Positions 1 through 8,802 of a DNA stretch of 64,000 nt are shown here, one piece after another. Positions within the stretch are counted from its first letter, which is position 1. The number at the start of each line of letters is the position of its first letter. The notes under the pieces were generated by a model. It was not told where the DNA came from and searched no databases. It worked only from the letters and a program-made list of their open reading frames with translations. The stretch is from positions 14,524-78,523 of the forward strand of contig JAHIQI010000024.1 in NCBI GenBank assembly GCA_018902755.1, written 5' to 3'. Source of the DNA: Pseudomonadota bacterium. Lineage in GTDB: Bacteria > Desulfobacterota > Desulfarculia > Desulfarculales > Desulfarculaceae. The position numbers were made by a program, and so were the translations under genes.

Positions 1-1016
1 GCAGCAAGGGGGCGCTCACCTCCAACCGGGCCATCGTGGCGGGCTACCTCTACAAAGTGCTGGACTACGGCCTGGGCCAGGGCGAGGTAACCTTGAACCC
101 CGGCCCCTTCTGGCACACCGCGCCGCGCAACTTCACTTCCCTGGCCCTGTACATGGGCGGTACGGCGGTGGTGATGAAAAGCTTCAACGCGGCCCAGTAC
201 CTGCGCCTGGTGCAAAAACATAAGGTGACCTACAGCTTCCTGGTGCCCACCATGTTCAGCGCCATCCTGGGCCTGGAGGACCACCAGAGCTACGACACCT
301 CCAGCCTCAAGGTGCTCACCAGCGGAGGCTCGCCCATGCCCACCCCGGTGAAGGAGGCGGCCCTCACCCGCTTCGGGCCGGTGCTCTACGAGTTTTACGC
401 GGCCACCGAGACCCTGATCATCACCAACATCACGGCCAAGGACATGCTGCGCAAAAAGCGCTCGGTGGGGCCGCCCGCCTGGGACGTGTTCCTCAAGCTC
501 CTGGACGAGGACGGCAACCGGGTTCCCGACGGCGAGGTGGGCGAGATCTACCTCCAGGGCCCCAGCCTGTTCAGCGGCTATTTCCGCGACGAGGAAAAGA
601 CCGCCGCGGCCATGAAGGACGGCTGGTTCACCCTGGGGGACATGGGCCGCCTGGACGGGGACGGCTTTCTTTACATCGTGGACCGGCGCACCGACATGGT
701 CATCAGCGGGGGGGAGAACATCTACCCCAGCGAGGTGGAAGAGGTGCTGCTCCGGCACCCCAAGGTGGCCGAGGCGGCGGTGATCGGGGTGCCTGACGCC
801 AAATGGGGCGAGGTGCTCAAGGCGGTGGTGGTGCTGCGGGAGGGTCAAAGCAGCAGCCTGGAGGAGTTGCAGGGCTTCTGCGCCCAGCGCTTGGCCGACT
901 ACCTCAAGCCCCGCTCGGTTGATTTCGTGGAGGAGTTGCCCCGCAGCCCGGTGGGCAAGATTCTAAAGCGCAAGCTGCGCGACCAGTACTGGGCGGGCTC
1001 CGAGTTCAAGGTCTGA
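1..1016 (+). CDS. Acyl-CoA ligase (AMP-forming), 5' end outside window
   Basis: C-terminal part of a class I adenylate-forming enzyme that activates a carboxylic acid with ATP and loads it onto CoA. The reading frame is open from base 3, so the gene starts upstream of the window. The first residues (SKGALTSNRA) fit the end of the phosphate-binding loop. A later YEFYAATE block resembles the YG.TE adenine-binding motif, and WFTLGDMGRLDGDGFLYIVD with DRRTDMVISGGENIYP form the hinge. The catalytic lysine is in SPVGKILKRKLR near the C-terminus. Acyl specificity cannot be read, but the family covers medium- and long-chain fatty acids and aromatic acids. Family assignment is firm; substrate is unknown. 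Confidence 0.9.
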   Translation, partial: SKGALTSNRAIVAGYLYKVLDYGLGQGEVTLNPGPFWHTAPRNFTSLALYMGGTAVVMKSFNAAQYLRLVQKHKVTYSFLVPTMFSAILGLEDHQSYDTSSLKVLTSGGSPMPTPVKEAALTRFGPVLYEFYAATETLIITNITAKDMLRKKRSVGPPAWDVFLKLLDEDGNRVPDGEVGEIYLQGPSLFSGYFRDEEKTAAAMKDGWFTLGDMGRLDGDGFLYIVDRRTDMVISGGENIYPSEVEEVLLRHPKVAEAAVIGVPDAKWGEVLKAVVVLREGQSSSLEELQGFCAQRLADYLKPRSVDFVEELPRSPVGKILKRKLRDQYWAGSEFKV

Positions 1017-1056
1017 CCGGCCGGGCCGGACCGGCATACATCCCCAAGCTTTTTCA

Positions 1057-1080
1057 AACGCGGCCTTGCGGGGCCGCGTT
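1057..1080 (+). terminator. Hairpin after the acyl-CoA ligase
   Basis: A 9-bp perfect stem (1057-1065 with 1072-1080) with a 6-nt loop lies 40 bases after the ligase stop codon. There is no real T-run after it, so it may be a weak or Rho-assisted terminator. The rest of the gap to 1228 shows no gene. Confidence 0.4.
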
Positions 1081-1228
1081 CTGCTGCCCGTCGACCCGTT
1101 TTCGCCGCGGCGAGGTGCGCGGGGCCCAGAGAGGCCCTTGATTTATAGGCAGTGGGGGGATAACTATGGGACGAGGTTGGACTTTGGCAAGGGGACCCGG
1201 CGCCCACGGCGCCCTTGCGGGAGAAAAG

Positions 1229-3145
1229 ATGCAGATCCTGGTGGTAAACCCGCCCCTGGGCGGCCCGGCGGCGGCTCCCTGCGCGGCCCTGCGGGCCGCT
1301 TCCTTCCTGTCGGGCATGGAGCCCCTGACGGTGTGGGACGCCAACCTGGATTTTTGGAACCAGCGCCTGTTGACCGGAGCCGCCGCCGAGGCGGCCGGAG
1401 TTTGGCGGGGGGATGGGTTCTATGACCCCGCCTCCTATCTGAGCGCCCGGCAGGCCCTGGAGGAGCGCCTGGCCCAGGCGGGGCCGGAGCCCGCCCAGGG
1501 GACCTACGGCTTCGCGGGTCTAAAACTCCCGGTAATGCTGACCCTGGAGAGCCTGCTGGCCCAGGCCGGGGATGAACGCAACCCCTCCGGCGCCTGGTCG
1601 GCGGAAAGCTTGTCCCAGCGCCTGCCCGAGGGCCAAAAGGCCCTGGTGCTGCTGTGCCTGGAAACGCCGGGCCAGTGCCTGGGCGCGGCGGTGATGGGCC
1701 TGTGGCTCAAGCGCCACCGGCCCGAGGCGGTGGTGGCCCTGGTGGGCGACTGTCTGGAGCAGGCCGGGGCCCCCTCGGGGCCGGGCCCGGCCTGGGACCA
1801 CGCCCTTTCGCCCATGGACCCCGGTCCCCTGCGCGTGCTGGCCTCCTCCCTCACCGGCCTGACCCCCGGCTCCGGCTGCTCCCTGGAGTGGTCCTCCATT
1901 TCCCTGCAAGGCTTCCTGAGCCCTGCCCCGGTCATGTCCCTGAGGCCGGTGGTGGGCATGGACTTGGTGCGCGAGGACCCCCGCGATCCGGGCTTGGCCG
2001 CACCGCGCCTGCTGGAGGGACATCGCCTGGCCGGGCTGATCGGCCAGATGGCCGAGCGCGGCGTGGCCGGGGTGCTGCTCACCAGCCAGGAGATGCCCGC
2101 CGCCTATCTGGAGAAACTGGCCCCGGAGCTGGAAGGCAACCGCACTCCCCTGGCCCTGGCCGCCTCCCTGGAAGACCCGCCCTCGCCCCAGGCTCTGGCC
2201 GCCCTGGCCCGGGGCGGGCTGCGCCTGATCCACTGGAGCGCCCCCTCGGGAGGGGGGCTGGAGAGCGACTCCCTGCTGGCTGCGATGAACAATGTCCTGG
2301 TGTCCGCTTCGCGCACCGGCTTGTGGAACCATCTCAAGCTGCCCATGGAGGGCTCGGATTCCTGGGCCCAGGCCCTGCTGGACTTCACCGGCTCCAACCC
2401 CCAAGTGGTGCACTCCTGGTTCCGGCCCACCCCCTGGCCCTGGTCGCCCAGGCCCATCAGCTACATCGGCGAGCCCCGGGCCGAGGCCTACCGCCAGGTG
2501 GCCCCCTTGCCCGGGGGACCCTTGTGGCGCAAGCTTGCCGGCCCGGCCCACCTGCTGCTCTTTCTGGAGCGCCACGGTTGCGACACGGTGCGCCACTGGC
2601 GGGTGCGCTCCGAGGGCGGCAGCGTCTTCCGCCTGGGGGAAAACCTGAGCTACGTCTATGCCGAGCCCAAGGACATGGCCCCCGACGTGCTGGAGGAGAT
2701 AGCCCTGCTGGTCTTGGCCGCGGGCAAGGTGAAGCCCCAGTGGCTGCGCTACAACCTGGCCAACGCCTACCTGGTGGCCTATGCCACCGAGGAGGGGGTG
2801 ATCGCGGGTACCGACACCCTCAAGCGCCTCAGGCCCGAGTACCTTGAGCACATCAAGGAGCAGTCCGGCCTGGACCTCACCGGCTACACCGAACGCGGTT
2901 ATGTTTCCATCCGTCCGGAGTACCGGGGCACCGGCATGGGCAACGCCCTGGTGCAGGGTATCATCGCCCGGGCCGGGGGACGCAAAATGGTCATCATCAC
3001 CGGCGAGGACAACCTGGCCGGGCAGAAGCTGCTGGCCCGCAACAACCAGCGGCGGGTGCGCACCTATTTCAGCAATCGCCTGAACAAGCCCATGCAGATC
3101 TGGATGCCCCAGGAGCAGGACCCGGAGCTGGGGGAGGAAAAGTGA
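1229..3145 (+). CDS. GNAT acetyltransferase fused to a degenerate B12-binding/radical-SAM-like region
   Basis: Predicted 638 residues from the ATG at 1229, which has GGGAG 5 nt upstream; an earlier ATG at 1166 would only add a low-complexity leader. The C-terminal ~150 residues are a GNAT N-acetyltransferase, with the acetyl-CoA loop in YVSIRPEYRGTGMGNAL and a terminal NKPMQIWMP strand. The N-terminus (MQILVVNPPLGG, then VWDANLDFWNQRL) resembles the Rossmann start of B12-binding radical SAM proteins. The middle keeps fold-like segments of a radical-SAM barrel, but I see no CxxxCxxC cluster motif, so it is probably not a radical enzyme. The next gene, a RimK-type ligase, starts 4 nt after the stop, so the two are probably co-translated. 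Inference: the pair acetylates and ligates an amino acid or peptide. GNAT call firm, N-terminal call tentative. Confidence 0.75.
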   Translation: MQILVVNPPLGGPAAAPCAALRAASFLSGMEPLTVWDANLDFWNQRLLTGAAAEAAGVWRGDGFYDPASYLSARQALEERLAQAGPEPAQGTYGFAGLKLPVMLTLESLLAQAGDERNPSGAWSAESLSQRLPEGQKALVLLCLETPGQCLGAAVMGLWLKRHRPEAVVALVGDCLEQAGAPSGPGPAWDHALSPMDPGPLRVLASSLTGLTPGSGCSLEWSSISLQGFLSPAPVMSLRPVVGMDLVREDPRDPGLAAPRLLEGHRLAGLIGQMAERGVAGVLLTSQEMPAAYLEKLAPELEGNRTPLALAASLEDPPSPQALAALARGGLRLIHWSAPSGGGLESDSLLAAMNNVLVSASRTGLWNHLKLPMEGSDSWAQALLDFTGSNPQVVHSWFRPTPWPWSPRPISYIGEPRAEAYRQVAPLPGGPLWRKLAGPAHLLLFLERHGCDTVRHWRVRSEGGSVFRLGENLSYVYAEPKDMAPDVLEEIALLVLAAGKVKPQWLRYNLANAYLVAYATEEGVIAGTDTLKRLRPEYLEHIKEQSGLDLTGYTERGYVSIRPEYRGTGMGNALVQGIIARAGGRKMVIITGEDNLAGQKLLARNNQRRVRTYFSNRLNKPMQIWMPQEQDPELGEEK

Positions 3146-3149
3146 GGCC

Positions 3150-4028
3150 ATGCGTCTGGCGGTGATCAGCGTGCAGGGGCAGGGGTACCACCCCAACCGC
3201 CGCCTGCTGGAAGCCGCCGCCGCCCGGGGCCTGGAGCTTGAACTCATGCATCCCTTCCAAACCTGGTGCGCCCTGGACCAGGGCGGGGCCGGGCTTTTGG
3301 GCGGGCGATCCGCCCCCCAGGTGGCCCTGCCCCGGGTGGGCTCCACCATCAGCCCCTACACCCTTATTTTGCTGCGCCACTTGGAACTGATGGGCTGTTG
3401 CCTGGTCAACCGCCCCGGACCGGTGGAGACCGCCAGCTTCAAGGACCGCTGCCTGCAAAGCCTGGTGGCGGCGGGGATCAAGGTGCCGGACACGGTTATG
3501 ATCAACCGGCCCCAGGCCTGGGCGGCGGCGGTGGAGCGGCTGGGGGGCTACCCCCTGGTGGCCAAGCTGCCCCAGGGCCGCCAGGGGCGCGGCGTGGCCC
3601 TGGTTAGGGATGAGGCCGAGGCCGAGTTGGTGCGCCGCATGTGGCTGCGCCAGCGCAGGGGATTGCTTTTGCAGCGCTATCTGCCGCCCGAGGGCCGCCG
3701 GGACATCCGGGTGCTGGTGGTGGGCGGCCGGGCGGCGGCCGCGGTGGAGCTTACCCCGCCTCCAGGAGAGTTCCGGGCCAACGTGCACCTGGGTGGGCGC
3801 GCTCGGGCCATCGACCTCGCCGGAGAGGCGGGGCGCCTGGCCCAGCGGGCCGCCCGCGCCCTGGAGTTGGAGGTGGCGGGAGTTGATTTGGTGCGTGAAG
3901 GGGAAAACATGTATTATGCTATGGAGGTAAACCATTCTCCCGGCTTCCAGGGTTTGGAAGAGGCCACCGGCCTGGATGTGGCTGGCCTGCTGATCGACCA
4001 TGCCCTGAAAATTGCGGTGAGAGCGTAG
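3150..4028 (+). CDS. RimK-family ATP-grasp ligase
   Basis: 292 residues, close to E. coli RimK (300). Family members join an amino acid (often L-glutamate) to a carboxylate of a protein, peptide or cofactor using ATP. Visible features are the N-terminal LPRVGSTISPYTLILLRHLE block, the ATP-grasp lysine regions (PLVAKLPQGRQGRG), and the metal-binding C-terminal EVNHSPGFQGLEEATGLDVA, which matches the RimK/LysX signature. It follows the GNAT-fusion gene by 4 nt and was probably chosen as its partner. RimK/LysX/NAGGN-type enzymes cannot be separated by eye, so ribosomal protein S6 modification should not be assumed. Confidence 0.87.
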   Translation: MRLAVISVQGQGYHPNRRLLEAAAARGLELELMHPFQTWCALDQGGAGLLGGRSAPQVALPRVGSTISPYTLILLRHLELMGCCLVNRPGPVETASFKDRCLQSLVAAGIKVPDTVMINRPQAWAAAVERLGGYPLVAKLPQGRQGRGVALVRDEAEAELVRRMWLRQRRGLLLQRYLPPEGRRDIRVLVVGGRAAAAVELTPPPGEFRANVHLGGRARAIDLAGEAGRLAQRAARALELEVAGVDLVREGENMYYAMEVNHSPGFQGLEEATGLDVAGLLIDHALKIAVRA

Positions 4029-4033
4029 GGTAG

Positions 4034-4062
4034 TTTACTATTAGTAACCATTATTATATAAT
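4034..4062 (+). promoter_or_regulatory. Sigma-70 promoter of the peptide ABC operon
   Basis: A perfect -10 TATAAT (4057-4062) follows TTTACT (4034-4039, 4/6 match to TTGACA) with a 17-bp spacer, in an AT-rich patch between the ATP-grasp gene and the binding-protein gene. Transcription should start near 4069, leaving a leader of about 90 nt. Confidence 0.8.
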
Positions 4063-4158
4063 GACCCCCTACGTGCGCCCTTTTGGGTTCCACCTGAAGT
4101 GCAGGCGAACATCACCCTTTTCCGGGATAAAACGGGCATAAGAAAGCGAGGGAAGCTG

Positions 4159-5886
4159 GTGGCAAGACACTACAAATTTGCGTGCTTCACCTGTAAGGTC
4201 GTCGCCGCGGCGTTGCTTGCAGTGGTTTTGTTCGGTTTGGCCCCGGCCTCCCAGGCCGCGTCCAACGGCATGCTCAAGGTCGGAGTTTTGGAAGACCCCA
4301 AGAGCCTGAACCTCTGGCTGGCCAGCGACGCCTGGTCCAACCGGGTGCTCAGCATGATCTACGAGCCCCTGTTCGTGCGCGAGCCCAAGGACTCCAAGCT
4401 GGTGCCTTGGCTGGCCGCCGGGGAGCCGGTGTACGACGCCAGCAAGATGACCTACACCCTCAAGCTCCGGCCCGCCAAGTGGTCCGACGGCACCGACTTC
4501 ACCGCCGAGGACGTGGTCTTCACCGGCAAGGTCATCAAGGAGTTCAAGATTCCCCGCCAGAGTTCCAAGTGGAGCTTTATCGAGGACATCGTGGCCGTGG
4601 ACAAGCACACGGTGCGCTTTGAGCTGAAAAGGCCCAAGGCCGTCTTCCTCACCCGCACCCTGACCACCCCCATCGTGCAGAAAAAGCAATGGGAAAAGTT
4701 GGTGGCCAAGGCCCGCAAGTCGGAAAAGCCCCTCAGCGCCCTGCTGCGCCAGGCGGTGGACCATCCCGTGGGCACCGGGCCCTTCATGCTGGAACAGTGG
4801 AAAAAGGGCGTGTTCGTCTATCTGAAGGCCAACCCTCACTTCTTCGCCAAGGGCCAAACCATGGAGGGCTACAAGATGGGGCCCTACATCAAGGGCATCA
4901 TCTTCCGGGTCTTCGGGACCGCCGACGCGGCGGTGCTGGCTCTACGCAAGGGCTCCATCGACTTCTACTGGAACAGCATCCAGCCCGGCTATTTGGACCA
5001 GCTAAAGGGCGATTCGGACATCAAGCTGTTCGTGAGCAAGAAGAGTGGCCTGTACTATCTGGGCTTCAACCTGCGCAAGGCACCCTTCGACGACATGGCC
5101 CTGCGTCAGGCGGTGGCCACCATCATTGACAAGGAATTCATCGTCAAGCGCATCCTGCAGGGATACGGCGAGGTTCTCCACTCGGTGATCCCGCCGGGCA
5201 ACACCTTCTATTACAACCCCGACGTGCCCAAGTACGGCCACGGCATGAACCATGACCAGCGCGTTAAAAAGGCCTACGAGATTCTCAAGGCGGCGGGATA
5301 CACTTGGGAGGTGCCGCCGGTCAACGCCCAGGGCCAGGTGCAAAAGGCCAAGGACATACGCCTGCCCGGCGGCGACCCCATGAAGGAGTTCGTCATCCTC
5401 ACTCCTCCGGCCGACTACGACCCCCACCGGGCCATGAGCGGCCAGTTGATCCAGGAGTGGCTCAGGGCCATGGGCATGCCCGCGGTGAGCCGCCCCATGG
5501 CCTTCGGGGCCCTGATCCAAAAGGTCAAGGGCCAGCACGACTTCGATTGCTTCATCCTGGGCTACGGCAAGCTTTCCCTGGATCCCGGGTACATGCGCTC
5601 CTTCTTCCACTCGGCCATGAACAAGGCTAACGGTTGGAACATGAGCGGGTATGAGAGCGCCGCCTACGACGCCCTGGCCACCGAGTCCAACAACGCCATG
5701 GACCCCAACCTGCGGCGCAAGATGATCATGGAACTGCAAAAGATAGTGATGACCGCGGTGCCCTACGTGCCGCTGTACAACCCCACCATTATCGAGGGGG
5801 TGCGCGTTGACCGCTTCACCGGCTGGGTGCAGATGCTCGACGGTGTGGGGAATATATGGTCATTCTGCGTGGTAAAGGCCAAGTAA
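4159..5886 (+). CDS. ABC transporter periplasmic peptide/nickel-binding protein
   Basis: Family 5 extracellular solute-binding protein (oligopeptide, dipeptide or nickel type), 575 residues. It captures ligand in the periplasm for the permeases and ATPases encoded next. I prefer the GTG at 4159 because GAGGGAAG precedes it and the product then opens with a normal Sec signal peptide: basic start, hydrophobic AAALLAVVLFGLA core, cleavage after ASQA. A GTG at 4099 would place 20 extra polar residues in front. The mature part has the family pattern GVLEDPKSLNLW, YEPLF, LKLRPAKWSDG and TAEDVVFT, with DPGYMRSFFHSAMNKANGWN near the C-terminus. First gene of the five-gene importer. Ligand unknown. 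Confidence 0.9.
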   Translation: MARHYKFACFTCKVVAAALLAVVLFGLAPASQAASNGMLKVGVLEDPKSLNLWLASDAWSNRVLSMIYEPLFVREPKDSKLVPWLAAGEPVYDASKMTYTLKLRPAKWSDGTDFTAEDVVFTGKVIKEFKIPRQSSKWSFIEDIVAVDKHTVRFELKRPKAVFLTRTLTTPIVQKKQWEKLVAKARKSEKPLSALLRQAVDHPVGTGPFMLEQWKKGVFVYLKANPHFFAKGQTMEGYKMGPYIKGIIFRVFGTADAAVLALRKGSIDFYWNSIQPGYLDQLKGDSDIKLFVSKKSGLYYLGFNLRKAPFDDMALRQAVATIIDKEFIVKRILQGYGEVLHSVIPPGNTFYYNPDVPKYGHGMNHDQRVKKAYEILKAAGYTWEVPPVNAQGQVQKAKDIRLPGGDPMKEFVILTPPADYDPHRAMSGQLIQEWLRAMGMPAVSRPMAFGALIQKVKGQHDFDCFILGYGKLSLDPGYMRSFFHSAMNKANGWNMSGYESAAYDALATESNNAMDPNLRRKMIMELQKIVMTAVPYVPLYNPTIIEGVRVDRFTGWVQMLDGVGNIWSFCVVKAK

Positions 5887-5923
5887 GATAGGTGGTTGCG
5901 GCAGCGAAGGCGGCTGATTTGAC

Positions 5924-6895
5924 ATGAGGAAATACGTTTTAAAACGCCTAGTGCAGGTGATGGTGATCCTGTTTTGCATCCTCACCATCCTCTTCGTGCT
6001 GTTCCGCCTGGCTCCTGGAGACCCGGTCACGCGGATGGTTGACCCGGAGATGACTCCGGAAGAGTCGCAGCACTTGATCGAGCAGCTGGGCCTGGACAAG
6101 CCCATTTGGACGCAGTACCTCATCTACCTGAAGAACTGCTCCACCGGCGAGTTCGGCTATTCCATCCACTATGGGGAGCCGGTGGCCAGGGTTATCTGGG
6201 ACAAGCTGCCCAACACCATCCTGCTGTTCACCACCGCGGTGCTGCTTTCGGCCATGGTGGGCATATCCTGGGGCAAGATAGCCGCCTGGCGAAAGGGCAA
6301 GGCCACGGATTTGGGGCTGACCATTGCCGCCCTTGTGACCCACACCCTGTTTTTACCGTGGCTGGCCCTGTTGCTGGTATGGATTTTCGCCTACCAGTTA
6401 AACTGGTTCCCCATCACCGGCATGATCTCCGACGATGTGTGGCTGGACCCGGAGGCCGGCTTTTTCACCAAGGCTGGCGACGTGCTCTATCATATGGTCC
6501 TGCCGCTCACCACCCTGTTCCTCATCCACTTCGGCAGCTACCTTCTTGTGATGCGCTCATCCATGCTGGACACTTTGAAGGAGGACTATATCGTCCTGGC
6601 CCGGGCCAAGGGCCTCACCGAGCGCGACATACGCAACAAGCACGCCGCGCCCAACGCCTGGCTGCCGGTGGTGACCAGCGTGGGTTTGTCCCTGGCCTTT
6701 TCCATCAACGGAGGGGCGCTCACCGAGACGGTGTTCTCCTGGCCGGGCATCGGACGGGAGTTGGTGTTCGCGGTGAGCCACAACGACTATCCCCTGGCGC
6801 AGGCCTCCTTCCTGTTGATATCCACGGTGGTGCTCATGTCCAACGTGGTGGTGGACGTGCTCTACGCCTTCCTTGACCCGAGGATCAGGTACTAG
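5924..6895 (+). CDS. ABC transporter permease, DppB/OppB type
   Basis: Inner-membrane permease of the peptide/nickel importer, 323 residues. The N-terminus MRKYVLKRLVQVMVILFCILTILFVLFRLAPGDP-like start (first helix, then the APGDP motif) is typical of DppB. The EAA coupling loop that meets the ATPase reads YIVLARAKGLTERDI. The C-terminus ENDS in VDVLYAFLDPRIRY, the usual DPR ending. The ATG at 5924 has GAAGGCGG about 10 nt upstream. It forms the heterodimeric channel with the next gene. Confidence 0.92.
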   Translation: MRKYVLKRLVQVMVILFCILTILFVLFRLAPGDPVTRMVDPEMTPEESQHLIEQLGLDKPIWTQYLIYLKNCSTGEFGYSIHYGEPVARVIWDKLPNTILLFTTAVLLSAMVGISWGKIAAWRKGKATDLGLTIAALVTHTLFLPWLALLLVWIFAYQLNWFPITGMISDDVWLDPEAGFFTKAGDVLYHMVLPLTTLFLIHFGSYLLVMRSSMLDTLKEDYIVLARAKGLTERDIRNKHAAPNAWLPVVTSVGLSLAFSINGGALTETVFSWPGIGRELVFAVSHNDYPLAQASFLLISTVVLMSNVVVDVLYAFLDPRIRY

Positions 6896-6898
6896 AGC

Positions 6899-7828
6899 AT
6901 GCAGCAAGCCACGATACAAGACCTGAAAGCCAAGCGCCGCGCCCTGTGGCGCCAACGCTTCATGGAAAACTGGCGGGTGTTTTTGCGTAACCCCCTGGGC
7001 CGCATCGGCATCTCGCTACTCATCATGTTCGGGCTCATGGCCGCCTGCTCCTACATCCCGCCCATGATCGACCCCATGTACCACCCCATGACCGGGGTGG
7101 ACCCCAAGGTGGTCTCCTCGGTGGGCCCCAGCTGGCAGCACTGGCTGGGCACCGACTTCATGGGCCGCGACATCTTCAGCCAGCTGCTGGCCGGGGCCAG
7201 GGTGGCCTTCATGGTGGGCGTGTCGGCCGCCTTCATGTCCGTGGTGCTGGGCACCGCGGTGGGCATGACCGCCGGCTACATGGGCCGCTTCACCGACACC
7301 GCCCTGATGCGCCTGGCCGACATGATCATGGTGCTGCCCACCCTGCTGGTGGTGCTGATGCTGGCCGCGTTGTTCGGCAAGCTCTCCATCTGGATGATCG
7401 TTTTGATGATCGCCCTGTTCCGCTGGCCGGGGGTCAGCCGGATAATCAGGGCCCAGACGCTCAGCCTGAAGCAGCGGCCCTTCATCGACGCCGCCAGGGT
7501 GTCCGGGGCCAGTCACCTGCGCATCATCTTCCGCCACATCATGCCCAACGTGCTGCCCCTGGCGTTCCTTTACATGACCTTCCGGGTCACCAGCGCCATC
7601 GTCATCGAGGCGGGCCTTGCCTTCCTTGGCTTCGGCGACCCGGGCACGGTGAGCTGGGGCATGATGCTGCAATGGGTCTGGAAGACCGGGCACATGTTCC
7701 AGGCCCCCTATTGGCTGCTGCCGCCGGGCATTTGCATCAGCCTCATCACCCTATCTTTCTACATGCTGGGCCGGGCCATGGACGAAGTCCTGGACCCCCG
7801 CCTGCGCGATGAAACCCAGGCAGGCTGA
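6899..7828 (+). CDS. ABC transporter permease, DppC/OppC type
   Basis: Second permease of the importer, 309 residues, starting 3 nt after the stop of the first. It shows the cytoplasmic N-terminus and first helix (NPLGRIGISLLIMFGL), HWLGTDFMGRDIFSQLLAGAR, the EAA loop FIDAARVSGASHLRIIFRHIMPN, and the GFGDPGTVSWGMM segment, all characteristic of OppC/DppC proteins. It ends in the conserved DPRLRD. Confidence 0.92.
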   Translation: MQQATIQDLKAKRRALWRQRFMENWRVFLRNPLGRIGISLLIMFGLMAACSYIPPMIDPMYHPMTGVDPKVVSSVGPSWQHWLGTDFMGRDIFSQLLAGARVAFMVGVSAAFMSVVLGTAVGMTAGYMGRFTDTALMRLADMIMVLPTLLVVLMLAALFGKLSIWMIVLMIALFRWPGVSRIIRAQTLSLKQRPFIDAARVSGASHLRIIFRHIMPNVLPLAFLYMTFRVTSAIVIEAGLAFLGFGDPGTVSWGMMLQWVWKTGHMFQAPYWLLPPGICISLITLSFYMLGRAMDEVLDPRLRDETQAG

Positions 7829-7830
7829 TC

Positions 7831-8784
7831 ATGGCGCTACTTACAGTGGAAAACCTGGGCATCGGCTATCAGACCGCCAAGGGCCTCTTGAAGGCGGTGG
7901 ACGGAGTCAACTTCACCCTGGAGCCGGGCCACTCCCTGGGCCTGGTGGGCGAAAGCGGCTGCGGCAAGACCACCATCGGCATGGCCCTCATGGGTCTGCT
8001 GCCGCCCAACGGCCGCATCACCGAGGGGCGCATCGTCCTGGACGGCCTGGAAATAAGCGCCATGTCCGAGGACGAGCTGCGCAAGGTCCGCTGGAACAAG
8101 GTCTCCATGATCTTCCAGGCGGCCATGAACGCCCTGAACCCGGTCAAGCGCATCAGCGCCCAGATGGTGGAAGCCATCCAGGTGCACCGCCCCGAGGTGA
8201 GCGACGAGGCAGCCCTGACACGAGTGGAGGGGCTGTTCAACCTGGTGGGCCTGCCCCTGGAGCGGCTCTACGACTTCCCCCACCAGTACAGCGGGGGCAT
8301 GAAGCAGCGGGCCATCATCGCCATGGCCCTGGCCCTGAACCCCAAGCTGGTCATCGCCGACGAGCCCACCACCGCCCTGGACGTCATCGTGCAGGACCAG
8401 ATACTCAAAGAGACCAAGGAACTGCAGCGCCAGTTCAACATCGGCATCATCTTCATCAGCCACGACATCTCCATCGTGGCCGACGTGTGCCACCAGATCG
8501 GGGTGATGTACGCCGGGCAGCTGGTGGAGTCAGGCCCGGCCGAGGAGGTATTTTTCAACTCCAAGCACCCCTACACCCAGGCCCTGGTCAGCTCTTTCCC
8601 CACCCTGGCCGGACCCAAGACCAAGCTGGCTCCCATTCCCGGCGAGCCGCCCAACCTCACCGGGACCATCCCCGGCTGCCGCTTTTGCGACCGCTGTCCC
8701 AAGGACACCGCCTCGTGCAAGCTGGATCATCCCCAGTGGCAGGAGGTGGGGCCGGGGCACCACGTGCTGTGTGACCACTGCTGA
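7831..8784 (+). CDS. ABC transporter ATPase, DppD/OppD type
   Basis: First ATPase of the importer, 317 residues, starting 2 nt after the permease stop. It has Walker A GESGCGKTT, the Q-loop region MIFQAAMNALNP, the signature QYSGGMKQR, Walker B LVIADEPTTALD and the switch histidine in FISHDIS. The C-terminal oligopeptide-transporter region holds the Cys cluster CRFCDRCPKDTASC, which in related proteins binds an iron-sulfur cluster. It pairs with the next ATPase. Confidence 0.93.
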   Translation: MALLTVENLGIGYQTAKGLLKAVDGVNFTLEPGHSLGLVGESGCGKTTIGMALMGLLPPNGRITEGRIVLDGLEISAMSEDELRKVRWNKVSMIFQAAMNALNPVKRISAQMVEAIQVHRPEVSDEAALTRVEGLFNLVGLPLERLYDFPHQYSGGMKQRAIIAMALALNPKLVIADEPTTALDVIVQDQILKETKELQRQFNIGIIFISHDISIVADVCHQIGVMYAGQLVESGPAEEVFFNSKHPYTQALVSSFPTLAGPKTKLAPIPGEPPNLTGTIPGCRFCDRCPKDTASCKLDHPQWQEVGPGHHVLCDHC

Positions 8785-8802
8785 AGTGAGGAACTAGGAT
8801 AG

